Assembly: GCA_029204225.1 (NCBI GenBank)
Contig: CM055097.1
Location: 33,051,804-33,115,803 of the forward strand
Length of the DNA: 64,000 bases
Reading direction: 5' to 3'
DNA from: Diphasiastrum complanatum
Taxonomy: Eukaryota; Streptophyta; Lycopodiopsida; Lycopodiales; Lycopodiaceae
Positions within the stretch are counted from its first letter, which is position 1. Each line of letters starts with the position of its first letter. Of this stretch, positions 10,622 through 22,290 are shown one piece after another. Both the position numbers and the translations under genes were made by a program. The notes below the pieces were generated by a model. It did not search any database. It was not told where the DNA came from and saw only the letters and a list, made by a program, of their open reading frames with translations.

Positions 10622-11260
10622 TTAATTGGAGTTAGCCGGAGGACCACCCAAAATCTGTTGAATCTCATCCTTGTAATAACTGAAAGACTTCTCAAGAACG
10701 AATTGAGGTATGCCAGCACCCAATATATTGCTTGGGAGATCAATTTTCCCCGGATTTGAGTTGCTGAAGGAGAATATAACCTTCGCTTCTTGTGTATGGT
10801 TAAAATTCACCATGAAGTGAATATGACCTCTGGGAACCACAAAGACATCACCTGCCTGCAACGTTTGATTGATGAGCTTGATACCGGAATCAATGAAGCC
10901 TACAGTAAGAGTCCCTTCCATAACATAAATCAGCTTAGAGCCTTGAGGATGGTAGTGGGGAGCGAGGACTCCTTGGGGCTGGAAGTACATAAGTGAACAA
11001 GAAATACCCAGGTCTAGTAGTGCTGGAAAATCAGTTACGAAGGCGGTTTTGAAAGCAGTTTCTCCAGGTGCAGGTGACAGCCCACCACGAAAACCAGTAA
11101 ATGTGAAGAAATCACCATTGGAGGGGAAGACTCCAGACTCGGTCACTACATTATCACTTGTCGATAGCTTTCGATGGGATCCATGCACCATCACAGCTCC
11201 ACCTAGAAGAGCTATAAGAGTTGTGAGAATCATGCTCTTGTGCGCTAGTGCTAGTGCCAT
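10622..11260 (-). CDS. Germin-like protein, cupin with altered metal site
   Basis: An intact 212-residue single-exon gene. Residues 1-27 are a hydrophobic signal peptide, so the product is apoplastic. The cupin core follows. Box 1 at 98-122 reads GVLAPHYHPQGSKLIYVMEG, and box 2 at 138-152 reads GDVFVVPRGHIHFMVN. Germins bind Mn2+ with His-x-His, Glu and His. Here His102, His104 and His148 are kept but the Glu position is Lys109, so oxalate oxidase or superoxide dismutase activity is doubtful. The N-terminal cysteine pair of classical germins is not evident. N-glycosylation sites are predicted at Asn131 and Asn154. Length fits the family (about 210-230). It stands alone between transposon remnants. 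Confidence 0.92.
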   Translation of the reverse strand: MALALAHKSMILTTLIALLGGAVMVHGSHRKLSTSDNVVTESGVFPSNGDFFTFTGFRGGLSPAPGETAFKTAFVTDFPALLDLGISCSLMYFQPQGVLAPHYHPQGSKLIYVMEGTLTVGFIDSGIKLINQTLQAGDVFVVPRGHIHFMVNFNHTQEAKVIFSFSNSNPGKIDLPSNILGAGIPQFVLEKSFSYYKDEIQQILGGPPANSN

Positions 11261-11460
11261 TGAGGGCAGACAACTCTGATGTGCTGTTATGAAGCAAAAA
11301 CTGCAGTAAATCAGATAAAGTATGAAGGCTGGCGTTTAAAGAACGTTTTCCTTCAAGGAACCAGCTTACAAAGCTGTTGCAACATTAATTATGAGTAGAA
11401 ATATATACTAATAGTAAGTTTCTTTGTGACATTCCCTGGCCAGAGACATTGTCCTAATTG
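11261..11460 (-). promoter_or_regulatory. Putative promoter/5' UTR of the germin-like gene
   Basis: The 200 bp upstream of the minus-strand ATG have no canonical TATAAA. A TTTAAA (about 11335-11340) lies some 75 bp before the start codon and could serve as a TATA-like element. Assignment rests on position only. Confidence 0.25.
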
Positions 11461-11611
11461 TCCTAAGCGGAGAAAGAAAGACGAAGAAGAAGAAAGACAC
11501 GTTGTGGATCATGAGAGAGAGACTGATCGAAGGGCATAGAGAAACGCTTGAGGTTTTAGCTAGAAATGCGTGTTATAGAAAAAGGACAGAAAAGCTAAGT
11601 GGGAGCACAAA
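11461..11611. other. Purine-rich spacer, no gene
   Basis: GA-rich sequence (GAAGAAGAAGAAAGAC) preceding the foldback element. A 77-codon frame that starts here and crosses the foldback has no recognisable protein character. Confidence 0.3.
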
Positions 11612-11735
11612 ATGGCCTAGGTATAGTTCATGGGGAGGTGGGCTACTAGTAGCCTTTAGCAAGATGAGTCGCCGGGCGGCCTATCTAGCTGCTAGGCTGT
11701 ATAGCTCACCGTTGGATGAACGATACCTGAGTTAG
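11612..11735. mobile_element. Foldback MITE, copy 1
   Basis: The left arm reads CCTAGGTATAGTTCAT followed by GGTGGGCTACTAGTAGCC. The right arm is its imperfect inverse, ending GGATGAACGATACCTGAG. The same arms occur in the better-preserved copy at 47215-47395. Sequence beyond the arms also matches between the two sites (for example AATGACGTAATGCCAAATGT here and AACCGGATAATGCCATGTG there), so the true element is longer than the hairpin. It is non-coding and its superfamily is unknown. Confidence 0.55.
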
Positions 11736-11892
11736 CAAGAGAGATAGACGGTCAAGATCTAAATCTGTTTGCAGCCTGCACTATGGCTCATAATCTGTGT
11801 GTTCTTAACCAATGACGTAATGCCAAATGTCCGCTATCACTACTCACGACTGCTACGTAAGAAATAGCATGTCGGGCATAAAACTTTGAGAT
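11736..11892. other. MITE flank, no gene
   Basis: Non-coding. Shares scattered similarity with 47372-47470, the flank of the second MITE copy, and then passes into the tandem repeat starting at 11893. Confidence 0.35.
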
Positions 11893-12223
11893 AGTTGTAA
11901 TATGTGATGAGAGAGAAAGGCATTATTTGTAGAGAGAGATTATGTGGACCCCACATGATAGTTTTCAAAGAAGGAGCATTTTTTGAGGTCCAAGCTAGAA
12001 AATATTTCATAAAGTTGCCATGTCCTTTTAGTTAAAGCACATGTGAGCCATCAACAGAAGCATTGGTTGTCGAATGTTTCTTGAAGGTAGATATGGACCG
12101 TGAGATGAAAGATGAGCCATTTTTAGCAACCAAAGTAAAAATATGCATGATAATCCAGCCAAACCCAATTGCATGAGACAATGGCCCACTGATGAGCACC
12201 CACTACCGCCTAAAATATGTTAG
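11893..12223. repeat. Direct repeat unit A (about 330 bp), copy 1
   Basis: Begins AGTTGTAATATGTGATGAG and ends CCGCCTAAAATATGTTAG. It recurs almost unchanged at 12344-12672, with only scattered substitutions such as CATAAAG/CATGAAG. It is non-coding and contains TTATGTGGACCCCACAT. The near-identity shows a recent segmental tandem duplication with period about 451 bp. Confidence 0.85.
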
Positions 12224-12343
12224 GTATTTATATTATAATATGTTAGATATAATATGTTAGTTGTAATATGTTAGATGTGATATGTTATATTATAATATGT
12301 TAGATATAATATGTTAGTTGTAATATGGTAGATATAATATGTT
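12224..12343. repeat. AT-rich minisatellite (TAATATGTTAGATA-like)
   Basis: About eight degenerate copies of a 12-15 bp unit built on ATAATATGTTAG separate the two large repeat units. The last unit grades into AGTTGTAATATG, the start of the second large unit, so slippage within this minisatellite probably seeded the duplication. Confidence 0.75.
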
Positions 12344-12672
12344 AGTTGTAATATGTGATGAGAGAGAGGCATTATTTGTAGAGAGAGATTATGTGGACCC
12401 CACATGATAGTTTTCAAAGAAGGAGCATTTTTTGAGGTCCAAGCTAGAAAATATTTCATGAAGTTGCCATGTCCTTTTAGTTAAAGCACATGTGAGCCAT
12501 CAACATAAGCATTGGTTGTCGAATGTTTCTTGAAGGTAGATATGGACCGTGAGATGAAAGATGAGCCACTTTTAGCAACCAAAGTAAAAATATGCATGAT
12601 AATCCAGCCAAACCCAATTGCATGAGACAATGGCCCACTGATGAGCACCCACTACCGCCTAAAATATGTTAG
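12344..12672. repeat. Direct repeat unit A, copy 2
   Basis: Second copy of the 11893-12223 unit, same orientation and nearly identical. No open frame of note is kept in either copy. Confidence 0.85.
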
Positions 12673-14150
12673 ATATATTATCATAATTAATATCCTCTTC
12701 CAACTCCTTGTGGCTCCTTTTGAATATGCTTTGTCACAAGTGGGAATCAATGTAAGTTGTTGGAACAATATTGTTTTCATATCATTAGCTTTAGCAAAGG
12801 CATTGACTGAGTTGCATTAGGTAGAGTTGTGTGTGTGTGTGTGTGTGCGCGCGCACGTGTTTAATACGCTAATTTGGAAGATGCTTCATTATGTAGCACT
12901 CATGTTTTTTTTTAATCCATTGATTGTTTGTATCTATGTTAATGAAAAAAATTACTCTTATGGACTGGGACCTTTCTAAAACAATTATTCCAAGTTAGAA
13001 AACTTATGGACTAAGGCTCTTTGTGGAAGATTAATTTCAAGCTCCCATCCAAACGATGCCATGCTCAACCTCTTCCTTCATTTGGTGTACCTTTTGTTTG
13101 TTAGTTTTGAAAATGAATTGTTTTAGTGGCTATTCCACCATGTAAAGTCGGAATAGAAGTATGGGGAGGTGGTAGGTACCAAAATATTTTTTCTCATGGC
13201 ATTCCCAAGACTTTTTGATGGCCCACATTTTTGACCTTTTATGAGCCATAATGTGATGATGTGATTCTCTTTTATGGAACTACAAAATCATAATATCCCA
13301 ATAACAAATGTCATCTCTCTATGGATGTTCGTAATCTACGCACCTTTTTGGTATGGGCAGTTGTATTCAAATGCTAGAAAAGACAATCAACTGTAGGATA
13401 TGAACTCCAAGGAACATTCTCATAAATCCATAATTCAAGTATGCATCAAGGAAGAATAAACAACAACCCTTATCTAGTTCATCTATTGCACGAGATGTCT
13501 TTGACCTTCTCAATCTTCACATTGTTTTCAAATGAAAACCAAAGAGCCAAAATGCCCCTTTGGATGTTGATATGATTGCATATGTTAGACATCAAGTAAA
13601 TGGTAGGTCCCTATGCTACAATTACAAACTTCCCTACACCTCATAAACCCATACTAATATACAAGTATATGAAGCATGCCAAGATTCAATATACCCTTAT
13701 GATGTAAAACATGTAGTTCAATAAAAATTTAAGAATTAATTTACAATCTTTATAAAATTTGCAACTGATATGTGACATACTTTTGGTCAGTTACAATGTT
13801 AGTTGTAGATGACTTGAATAAAAGCAATTCATGTGCAATGACGACAAGATATGTTCCATTTTGGAGCAATACCAAAATTTTGGATTTAGTTAATAGAAAC
13901 TTCAATCTTAACGATTTTAATTTTTTCACATTTATATAGACTTTAATATGAATCTTTACAGGTTATTTATTCTTGTTCATAATGATAAAATGGACTTGGG
14001 AGCTATATAGAAAATGTGTGTGTGTGTGTGTGTGTGTGTGTACTAGTTGCTTGTGCCTTTTCCTTTTGCAAATGGGTGACATTTTTTACGGTACCTCACA
14101 CATTCTCTCACTAAAATAGTTCTATATATATATATATATATATAAACTTT
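12673..14150. other. Non-coding AT-rich spacer with three microsatellites
   Basis: No gene seen. It holds a (TG)n(CG)n tract at 12827-12860, a (TG)n tract at 14015-14041 and a (TA)n tract at 14122-14144. The TG/CG tract is a potential Z-DNA former. The remainder shows no recognisable element. Confidence 0.6.
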
Positions 14151-14160
14151 GTTCCACTTT

Positions 14161-14210
14161 TATGCATGGGTGAGGGGACCCATGCATCCTTCTCCCCTCA
14201 CCCATGCATA
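14161..14210. repeat. Perfect 18-bp inverted repeat (hairpin)
   Basis: TATGCATGGGTGAGGGGA at 14161-14178 is the exact reverse complement of 14193-14210, separated by a 14-nt loop. No coding context. It may be the core of a small foldback element together with the hairpin that follows. Confidence 0.85.
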
Positions 14211-14242
14211 CACATTTTTTGAACTAAAAATTTAAAAAAAGA

Positions 14243-14294
14243 GGATGCATGTATGGGGAGGAGGATGCATGGCCCTCCTCCCCATGCATGCATG
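14243..14294. repeat. Second near-perfect inverted repeat
   Basis: GCATGTATGGGGAGGAG on the left pairs with CTCCTCCCCATGCATGC on the right with one mismatch. The loop itself contains GGATGCATGG. It lies 33 bp after the perfect hairpin at 14161-14210 and shares its CATGCATGGG vocabulary, suggesting a common origin. Confidence 0.75.
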
Positions 14295-14551
14295 CATATT
14301 GGCCACCCTAGGCAGTGTTGTAGATTGAAGAGCAAAATGCCCATCCTAGGCCATTTTTCCTTCAAATGAAGGGCATTTAAATCATGCACACTTCAAATAT
14401 GAAAAAAAATGAATGGGCATTCCTTCAGTTTTAAGGAAAAACTATTTTCTTGAAAGGTAGTGTTGCCCTTCAATCTGCAGCACTGACCCTAAGCCTTTAT
14501 TGGCCACCTTTTCATTAATAACGAATGGGCCAATTCAAGTTTGCTAATGAA

Positions 14552-14711
<160 letters not shown>

Positions 14712-14714
14712 GAG

Positions 14715-15105
14715 ACCTTTGCAGCCAGCACCATAGCCTCGAGAGGAAAACATGCTGACAAGTACGTTGAAGCCATCTACAAGGCTTACATCATAAACAT
14801 CACTTCTACCATCTCCATTCAGTGTGATCTGTATAAGTGCACCAAGAGGTCATCCTTTGGTCCTGTCGCACATAAGCTTACTGTTGCAGTCTCCTTTGGT
14901 AAAGGATCCAGTTCTTGCGTAATCAAAGTTGCATCCGGTTCTTGCCCATAATCGGCCAGACCAGCCATAAGGAGCTACTAAGGATGGCGATTGCCCAGGT
15001 GTGAGTGCCAATCCTCCCTTTGCAAGAATAGGATATCCATAATTCAGTTGGATGCCTGGACAAACCAATAGTGGTGGTATGCGGCTACACCACATCAATG
15101 TGTGA
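14715..15105 (-). pseudogene. Thaumatin-like protein (PR-5) N-terminal half, pseudogene
   Basis: The minus strand reads GIQLNYGYPILAKGG, then APYGWSGRLWARTGCNFDYA, then FTKGDCNSKLMC, an in-frame TGA near 14850, and ITLNGDGRSDVYDVSLVDGF to GAGCKG at about 14715. These are the ordered landmarks of thaumatin-like defence proteins (family length about 225), including GWSGRxWxRTGCNFD and YDVSLVDGFN. Only the first half is present. It runs into the CT repeat in frame, and the C-terminal disulfide-rich domain is absent. No convincing signal peptide is seen upstream. The one stop and the truncation make it a pseudogene. Confidence 0.85.
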
Positions 15106-15169
15106 TGCATCGTGTTCAGAAGACTTGGAGACTGTGGTTACTCACTGGGTTGCAACGGCGGATGCTATT

Positions 15170-18145
15170 CACGTGGGCTACTAGTGTTGGAGAATTGTGG
15201 ATGTAGCTTCTCTTGAACTTTCCTTTATAGGAGAATCTATAAAGGAGGATGAGCTTGTACAACTAATCTTCAATGGCCTTTGTGTAGATTTCTCTAACTG
15301 GGTGCAAGGATATGCCATAATGAGCAAGTTGCCATCACTTGAAGACCTCCAAGTTGTCCTCATGGCCGAGTAGAATAGGAGACAATACTTCAATGCAAGG
15401 ATGGATAGAATTTCTATCCATGATGGAGATGATCAAGCAATCTTCATCAAAAGCAAGGGCAAGCACAAGAGCTAGGGAACAACATTCAAGAAGAACCAAG
15501 CAAAGATTGAGGATCAAGATGGATGACTCAAGTTCCAAGCAAGACCAAGAAGGACAAGTCCAAGATCAAATGCTACTATTGTAGCAAGATGGGGCACTAT
15601 GCCTTGGAATGATGCCTCGGAATGCTTCAAGAAAAAGCAAGCACAAGGAAAAACAAATATCAGCCAAGAGGAGGAGGAGAGTCCAAATGAGGACTCACTA
15701 ATGATGTCAAGCTTCTCTTCATCAAGATTCAAGGGAGAAGATCCATGGTGGATAGATAGTGGGGCAAGTTCCCACATGACAAGCAATGTACTTTTCAACT
15801 CTTTCGTCTTAGGAAGGGCCTATCAAGTCTATTTTTGCAACAAATGATGATATTTTGAAGATGTAAGGAGTAGGTTCTATCCCCTTGTGCTCAGGATCCT
15901 CAAAAAGGGTCAATGTTGATGGAGTCTTGTACATTTCTAGCATCACTAAGAATCTACTTAGTGTGGGGCAAATGGTTGATAATGGTTTTCGTGTGGAATT
16001 CACTTCTAATGATTGCTACATCAAAAAAAAAAAAACAAGGTTATTTCTAAAGGCACTAGACTTGGAAAGCTTTACAAGTTAGATGCTTTTGTTGGCACCA
16101 ATGTTGTGATGCTAGCCTAGGGGGACACGTTGTCAAGTTTTGATTTTGGCACAAAAGACTTGGACACATCAATCCAAGTTCCATGGAGGCTATGTGCAAG
16201 GAGGAGCTTGCTTTAGGCCTTCCAAGGTCCTTAGCAAATGAGGAAAAGGTTTGTGAAGCATGTGCACTATCCAAGGCACATAAGAAGCCTTTTCTAAGTT
16301 CTATCACTAAAACATCTCATCCTCTTGAGATAATGCACTTGGATGTTCAATTTGCTAGCACTAAGTCAAATGGTGGAGCTTAAATGTTTGTAACATTCAT
16401 AGATGACTTTTCAAGATATTGTTGGGTTTTTCTACTTTTTTCCAAGGCTCAAGTATTTGAAACCTTTTTTCAAGTTCAATTTTTTTTTTTTGAGAAGCAT
16501 CATAATCAAAGCATAAGGATCTCTAGAAGTGATAATGGAGGAGAGTATATCTCCAATAAGTTCAAAGATCTTTGTGAGGAAGAGGGGATCAAGAAGGAGC
16601 TATTTTGTCCCTACACCCCTCAACAAAATGGGGTGGCCAAGAGGAGAAATAGAAAATTATGTGAATCAAATCAAGGGGAAGCAAGCCGAGCCATCCACTT
16701 ACTTTGCTCTTACGTCAAGTTTTGATGAACCTTCAAGATTAGAAAATGCTTTCAGCTCAAAATAATGGTACCAAGCTATGCTAGACGAGTATAATGCTTT
16801 GATGGATAATGGCACTTGTATCCTTGTTGATAGACCTTCTAAGAATGTGATAGGATGTAAATGGGTGTTCAAACTCAAGCTAAATTCAGATGGAAGCATA
16901 AAAAAACACAAGGCAAAGCTAGTTGCCAAGGGATATGCCCAAGTGGAGGGCATAGATTATGTGGAGACCTTTGCACCCGTGGCCAAGATGGTCACAATAA
17001 GGTCAATTCTTTCTTGCCTCTCATTTTGGATGGATGCTTTGTCAAATGGATGTGTGAAAGGTTTCTTGGAAAAATATATCTTCATGGAGCAGCCCCAAGG
17101 ATTCATCAAGCTCGGGTTGGAGGACAAGGTTTGTCATCTACAAAGGAGCATCTACGGCTTGAAGCAAGCCTCTAGGTCTTGGAATTCAAGACTAAATAAT
17201 TATCTTATTTCACTTGATTTCTCTCAAAGTGAATATGATCCTAGCTTATATCTTAATTTTGATGATCATGGTATTGTACTCTTGTTAATCTATGTTGATG
17301 ACATCATCCTTAGTGGTGATAGTATCGTTGGAATCAAGAAAGTCAAGATGGATCTTTCATTAGAGTTCAAGATCGTAGATCTAGGTGATCTTCATTGTAT
17401 TTTGGGCATAGAAGTCATTAGAGGGTCAGATTTTATCTTCATTTTTCAAACAAACTATGCTCAAAGTTTTCTATAGAAGTTTAAGATGCAAGTATGTAGA
17501 ACTTATAGGCTCCTTAATGTGGATTATTATTCCTAGGCCTGATCTTAGGTTTAGTGTATGTAGATTGAGTCAATACATGCAAGATCCATTGAACATTCAT
17601 TGGAAGAAAGCTAGAAGGATCTTGAGGTACATCTCGGGTACACTAGACTTTGGTATTCTCTATGGAGGACATGTAATGGACTTGCATGCCTTGAAGTAAT
17701 TCAGATTTTGTAGGTGACAAGAGAGATAGAAGATCAACAAGTGCATATGCCACCTTCATAGGTGATGGAGTAGTTTCTTGGCTATCAAAGAAGCAAGAAA
17801 CAATCTCACTCTCTTCAACCGAGGCCAAGTACAAGGCACTTACTACAACAACCAAGGAAGTGCTTTGGATCAAGAGACTAATGGTGGAGCTAAAGATTAT
17901 GGATCCAAAGGATGTACCAATCATCCATAATGACAAAATTTCACCTCAACGCCTCGCATCAAATCCAATCTTCCATGCAAAATCCAAACACATAGAGATT
18001 TGTCATCACTTTGTGAGGGAAAAGGTTCAAGCCAAAGAGGTCTCTTTGGAACATGTACAAGTAGTGCTCGTGTGGCTGATGTACTCACTAAACCTCTTCA
18101 AAGAGCAGCATTCATAAAGTTAAGAACCTCTCTTGAGTGATTAGT
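15170..18145 (+). pseudogene. Ty1/copia polyprotein, nearly full-length, broken
   Basis: In order: the C-terminal half of gag (about 15250-15590), a zinc knuckle CYYCSKMGHYALE ending in a stop in place of the last Cys position, and the protease WWIDSGASSHMT at about 15749. Integrase follows with LEIMHLDVQF, SDNGGEYIS and TPQQNGVAKRRNR (to about 16665). A deletion removes the integrase C-terminus. Reverse transcriptase then runs 16778-17476 as an open 232-codon frame with GCKWVFKLKLNSDGSI, VAKGYAQVEGIDY and the catalytic YVDDIILSG near 17291. RNase H (RRSTSAYATF, SSTEAKYKALTT, SKHIEI) runs to LTKPLQRAAFIKLRTSLE and a stop at about 18143. Several frameshifts and stops kill it. Confidence 0.93.
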
Positions 18146-19023
18146 AGATCTTCACCAACGATCATTTCAGCGAAGGCTGACGTCGCACCCTTTTCATGCT
18201 CACCCATGCAACTGTGCTAATAGACTTGACAACGATTGTAGCCACCCACGACCTCCTACAGACAGCACATCCACTTTGCACTTTCTTCATCTGCACACCT
18301 GTAATATTGTGTATATATATACTGAATACCATTTGCATATTTTGGTTGATGATTGAGAGATTGTTGATCAAGAGATTGAAGATCAAGTGTGTGTAAATTT
18401 AGCATCAGAAATTTTATTAAAGATTGACGAAGTAGATGCCTTGTGCATTGATTTTTTATTGTCAGTAATATGTTTCATTCCTTTACAAATTGAATTAGGC
18501 TTGTAGAGCACGTGGTTTTGTCCGCTATTGTCTTGTGTTCTACCACATTATTGACATGTATATTTGATATACTTAATCTGATAACAGCTCTTTTGTTATG
18601 TGTTTAGATCTGTGTCAATATTGCTATGCTCATTTTCATTCTGTCTGACTTTTCTAGTTGCTCAATTTGGTAGTCATTCCTTAGCGAGTTAATGTTAGTC
18701 TAGCCGTAGACGACTAATATTCAGTCTCTCTCTTCGTGAATCATTCGCGACAAATAATTTGTCTAGCTGATTACAACAAATTATTCTTCTGGTGTTCAAT
18801 TAATGTTTGGCTACATAATCAGAACGGTTGTGATTTCTATCACTAATGCTCTGTTCGTTCTGATAGACATAGTCATGCTTAGGGAAAGAGTCTTAATGCT
18901 CATTCTGCTGCGCACAAACACTTTTCGTTCGAGTTTCGTTTCTCGTTCGTGTTTGTTTTCTTTTTGAGCTATTTTCGTTTTTCACACACGACTGACCCTC
19001 TTAATCCCCTCTTTCTTCCAACA
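18146..19023 (+). repeat. Ty1/copia LTR region (related to 50763-51359)
   Basis: Ends TTCCAACA at 19023. The stretch 18430-18560 aligns by eye with 50915-51070 (AGTAGATGC, GAGCA.G..GTTTTG.CC.CTATT.T..TGTG.TC). A TATA-like run ATATATATAC lies near 18312. The LTR start is not certain, perhaps near 18250. No primer-binding site follows. The sequence jumps directly into an RNase H fragment, so the internal 5' part was deleted. Confidence 0.6.
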
Positions 19024-19043
19024 CAGTCCATTGGACGACTCTC

Positions 19044-19608
19044 ATGAAATTCATGAAGTATGTCCAAGCTACAAGACACCTCAGTATCTGCTATAAAGGC
19101 AGCCAATCTGGCAACATTCTAGAGGGCTGCATAGATGCAGATTGGACAGGAGATATCGACACAAGAAAATCAATCTCTGAATTTGTGTTCATGTTTAATC
19201 AAGGCCCAATTTCATGGAACATCCGGAAACAGACCTCAATGGCATCATCCTCCATTGAATTGGAATACATAGCTGCCACAAATGTACCAAGGAGGCATTT
19301 GGCTGAGAAACCTGCTTGCAGATATCGAAATTATCCAGTCATATCCAACGACCCTCTACTGTGTCAATCAAAGTGCCATTGCACTATCTCTGAATTTGAG
19401 ATTTCACTCCTGAAGTAAGCATATCGAAATCCGATATCACTATCTTAGAGTGAAAGTACAAAGCAAGAAAATTTCTTTGGTTCACTGTAGGACAGAGTTA
19501 CAGACAACAAATTACTTCACCAAGGCTCTAACAAAGGAGCATCATTTCAGATTTAACAACCTACTAAATCTGAAGATCAAATTTTTTTAGGATCACATTA
19601 AGGGGGAA
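19044..19608 (+). pseudogene. Ty1/copia RNase H fragment with polypurine tract
   Basis: Reads KYVQATRHLSICYKG, DADWTGDIDTRKS (first RNase H Asp region) and SWNIRKQTSMASSSIELEYI. It then continues in broken frames to the polypurine tract ACATTAAGGGGGAAG at about 19594-19608. It is the 3' remnant of an element whose gag to reverse transcriptase is missing. Confidence 0.8.
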
Positions 19609-20790
<1,182 letters not shown>

Positions 20791-21257
20791 TTGGCTAATA
20801 TGGAGAGCACATCTAGCATCATTAAAAATGTAGAAATCATGCATCTACTAGACATAGAAGATGTAAACTCAATAAGAACTTGTCAAAATCACTTATGTAA
20901 ATTAATTTGTTGTTCCTGTCTATACAACAGTCGTACTACAACAGTACTCACATGTGGGAACTCATACACATAAAAATAAAAATAAAAAGCATTCTATAAA
21001 CAAGAATCCACTATATATATCATCACAAACTTTGCAAAAAATGGATGTAGAACCTAAAGAGATATCTTCCATAAGAATGAATGAGAGAAAAATGAGAGAG
21101 ATGAATTCCTCCCACCCTTGTAGCTATTTATAACAACCTCTTGCCCTATTTGGATGCTCTTACACAAGCTTATCTACTTATGGAAGTTTCTAGACCTTAT
21201 CAACCTGCCTAAGTTGTAGCTCAACTTGACTAAACTAAACTAGTTGATATTTTTCAC
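20791..21257 (-). repeat. Ty1/copia LTR, minus orientation
   Basis: On the minus strand the purine tract CTTGAAGAGGGAG (21258-21270) is followed by TGTGAAAAATATCAAC starting at 21257, the expected polypurine-LTR border. A TATA-like GTTATAAATAGCTAC (about 21124-21138) supports the orientation. The far end is approximate. Confidence 0.6.
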
Positions 21258-22290
21258 ACTCCCTCTTCAAGTACTTCTACCACACAACTTTGATCTAAGT
21301 TTAGAATGATCTCCATTCTAAGAATAGACCCTTTTTCTATGGTTTTATAATAGCTTTCATAATTGATATACAGAATAGTGCCCACATTGGATGCTTCACT
21401 ATTTCTTACATCAATTTTACATATCAAGATGTAACTAGAACATGAAGAACCAAATAGAATGTAAATGCAATGATTCCTCCATGCTTCCAACTTTGAACTC
21501 TCTAGAAAATAACAAAAAACAAAAAGTAAATGTGAGTAAGCAACTATTGCTTGCATGTCTCCTCCATCTTTGTCCTTCCACCAAAGATCTTCAAATGCTC
21601 AAAGCTTGGCTTCTTACCAAAAAGAACCTCAAATGAACTCTTATCATCCAAGTCTTCATTTGAGTACGTATTGCAAGCAAAGTTAGCACACATCAAAGCT
21701 TCACCCCAAAATGACTTAGGAAGATTTGCATTCACCCACGGATTTAGCTCTTTCAAAAATATTAATCTTCCTCTCTTCCACACCATGTAGAACCTTTGAG
21801 TTTGAAAGCTCCCTCTTGATCCGATGTGCCACACAAACCTCTTTGAACTTTGTTGATAGGCCTTTTATTGCCAACTTTAAGCAGTTGATCTTCGTGTTGA
21901 ATTGACTCTCCACAACATTCGTGAACTTGAGAAAACATCAAATATGAAGTCTTGACTCTTTAGAAGATAAGTCCAACAATATCTACTACAGTCATCAATG
22001 CAAGTCACAAACATCTTTGCTCCTCCAGTACTAAAAGCACTAGTACAATGCACATACAAGTGTACTAAATGAAAAGGCATCTTAGATCTTGAGCTAGATC
22101 TAGAATAAGACAACCTTTGTGACTTTGACATTGAACAAAGCTCACCAACTTGCTTCTTTGTTTTCAAACCACCATGGTTAGAAACAACATATTCATCAAG
22201 TTTGTAGAGCTCACCTTGTCTCTTGCCTTGGGCAATCAAGACTTTATTCCTTTTGATCAAGCAAGAATCACCAACGAATTTCACTTTAAC
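21258..22290 (-). pseudogene. Ty1/copia pre-integrase/integrase fragment, minus strand
   Basis: From right to left on the minus strand: DSCLIKRNKVLIAQG and GELYKLDEYVVSN, then MPFHLVHLYVHC (integrase start, catalytic Asp replaced by Tyr), CIDDCSRYCWTYLL, and after frame changes LPKSFWGEALMCAN, SFEVLFGKKPSFEHLKIFG (integrase end, about 21570-21740). Reverse transcriptase and RNase H are missing. The integrase C-terminus runs within 300 bp into the polypurine tract. It meets a plus-strand copia head-on at about 22291. Confidence 0.85.

Noticed and set aside
10511-11279. Plus-strand frames within the germin-like locus
   Set aside because: Antisense to a clearly coding cupin on the minus strand.
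11502-11735. 77-codon plus-strand frame
   Set aside because: It runs through the arms of a foldback MITE and has no family resemblance.
12224-12343. CRISPR-like regularly spaced repeats
   Set aside because: It is a short degenerate AT minisatellite without spacers, in a plant nuclear context.
15114-15168. Papain-like GCNGG motif on the plus strand
   Set aside because: Only about 12 residues, no surrounding protease sequence; more easily a thaumatin-like Cys segment or chance.
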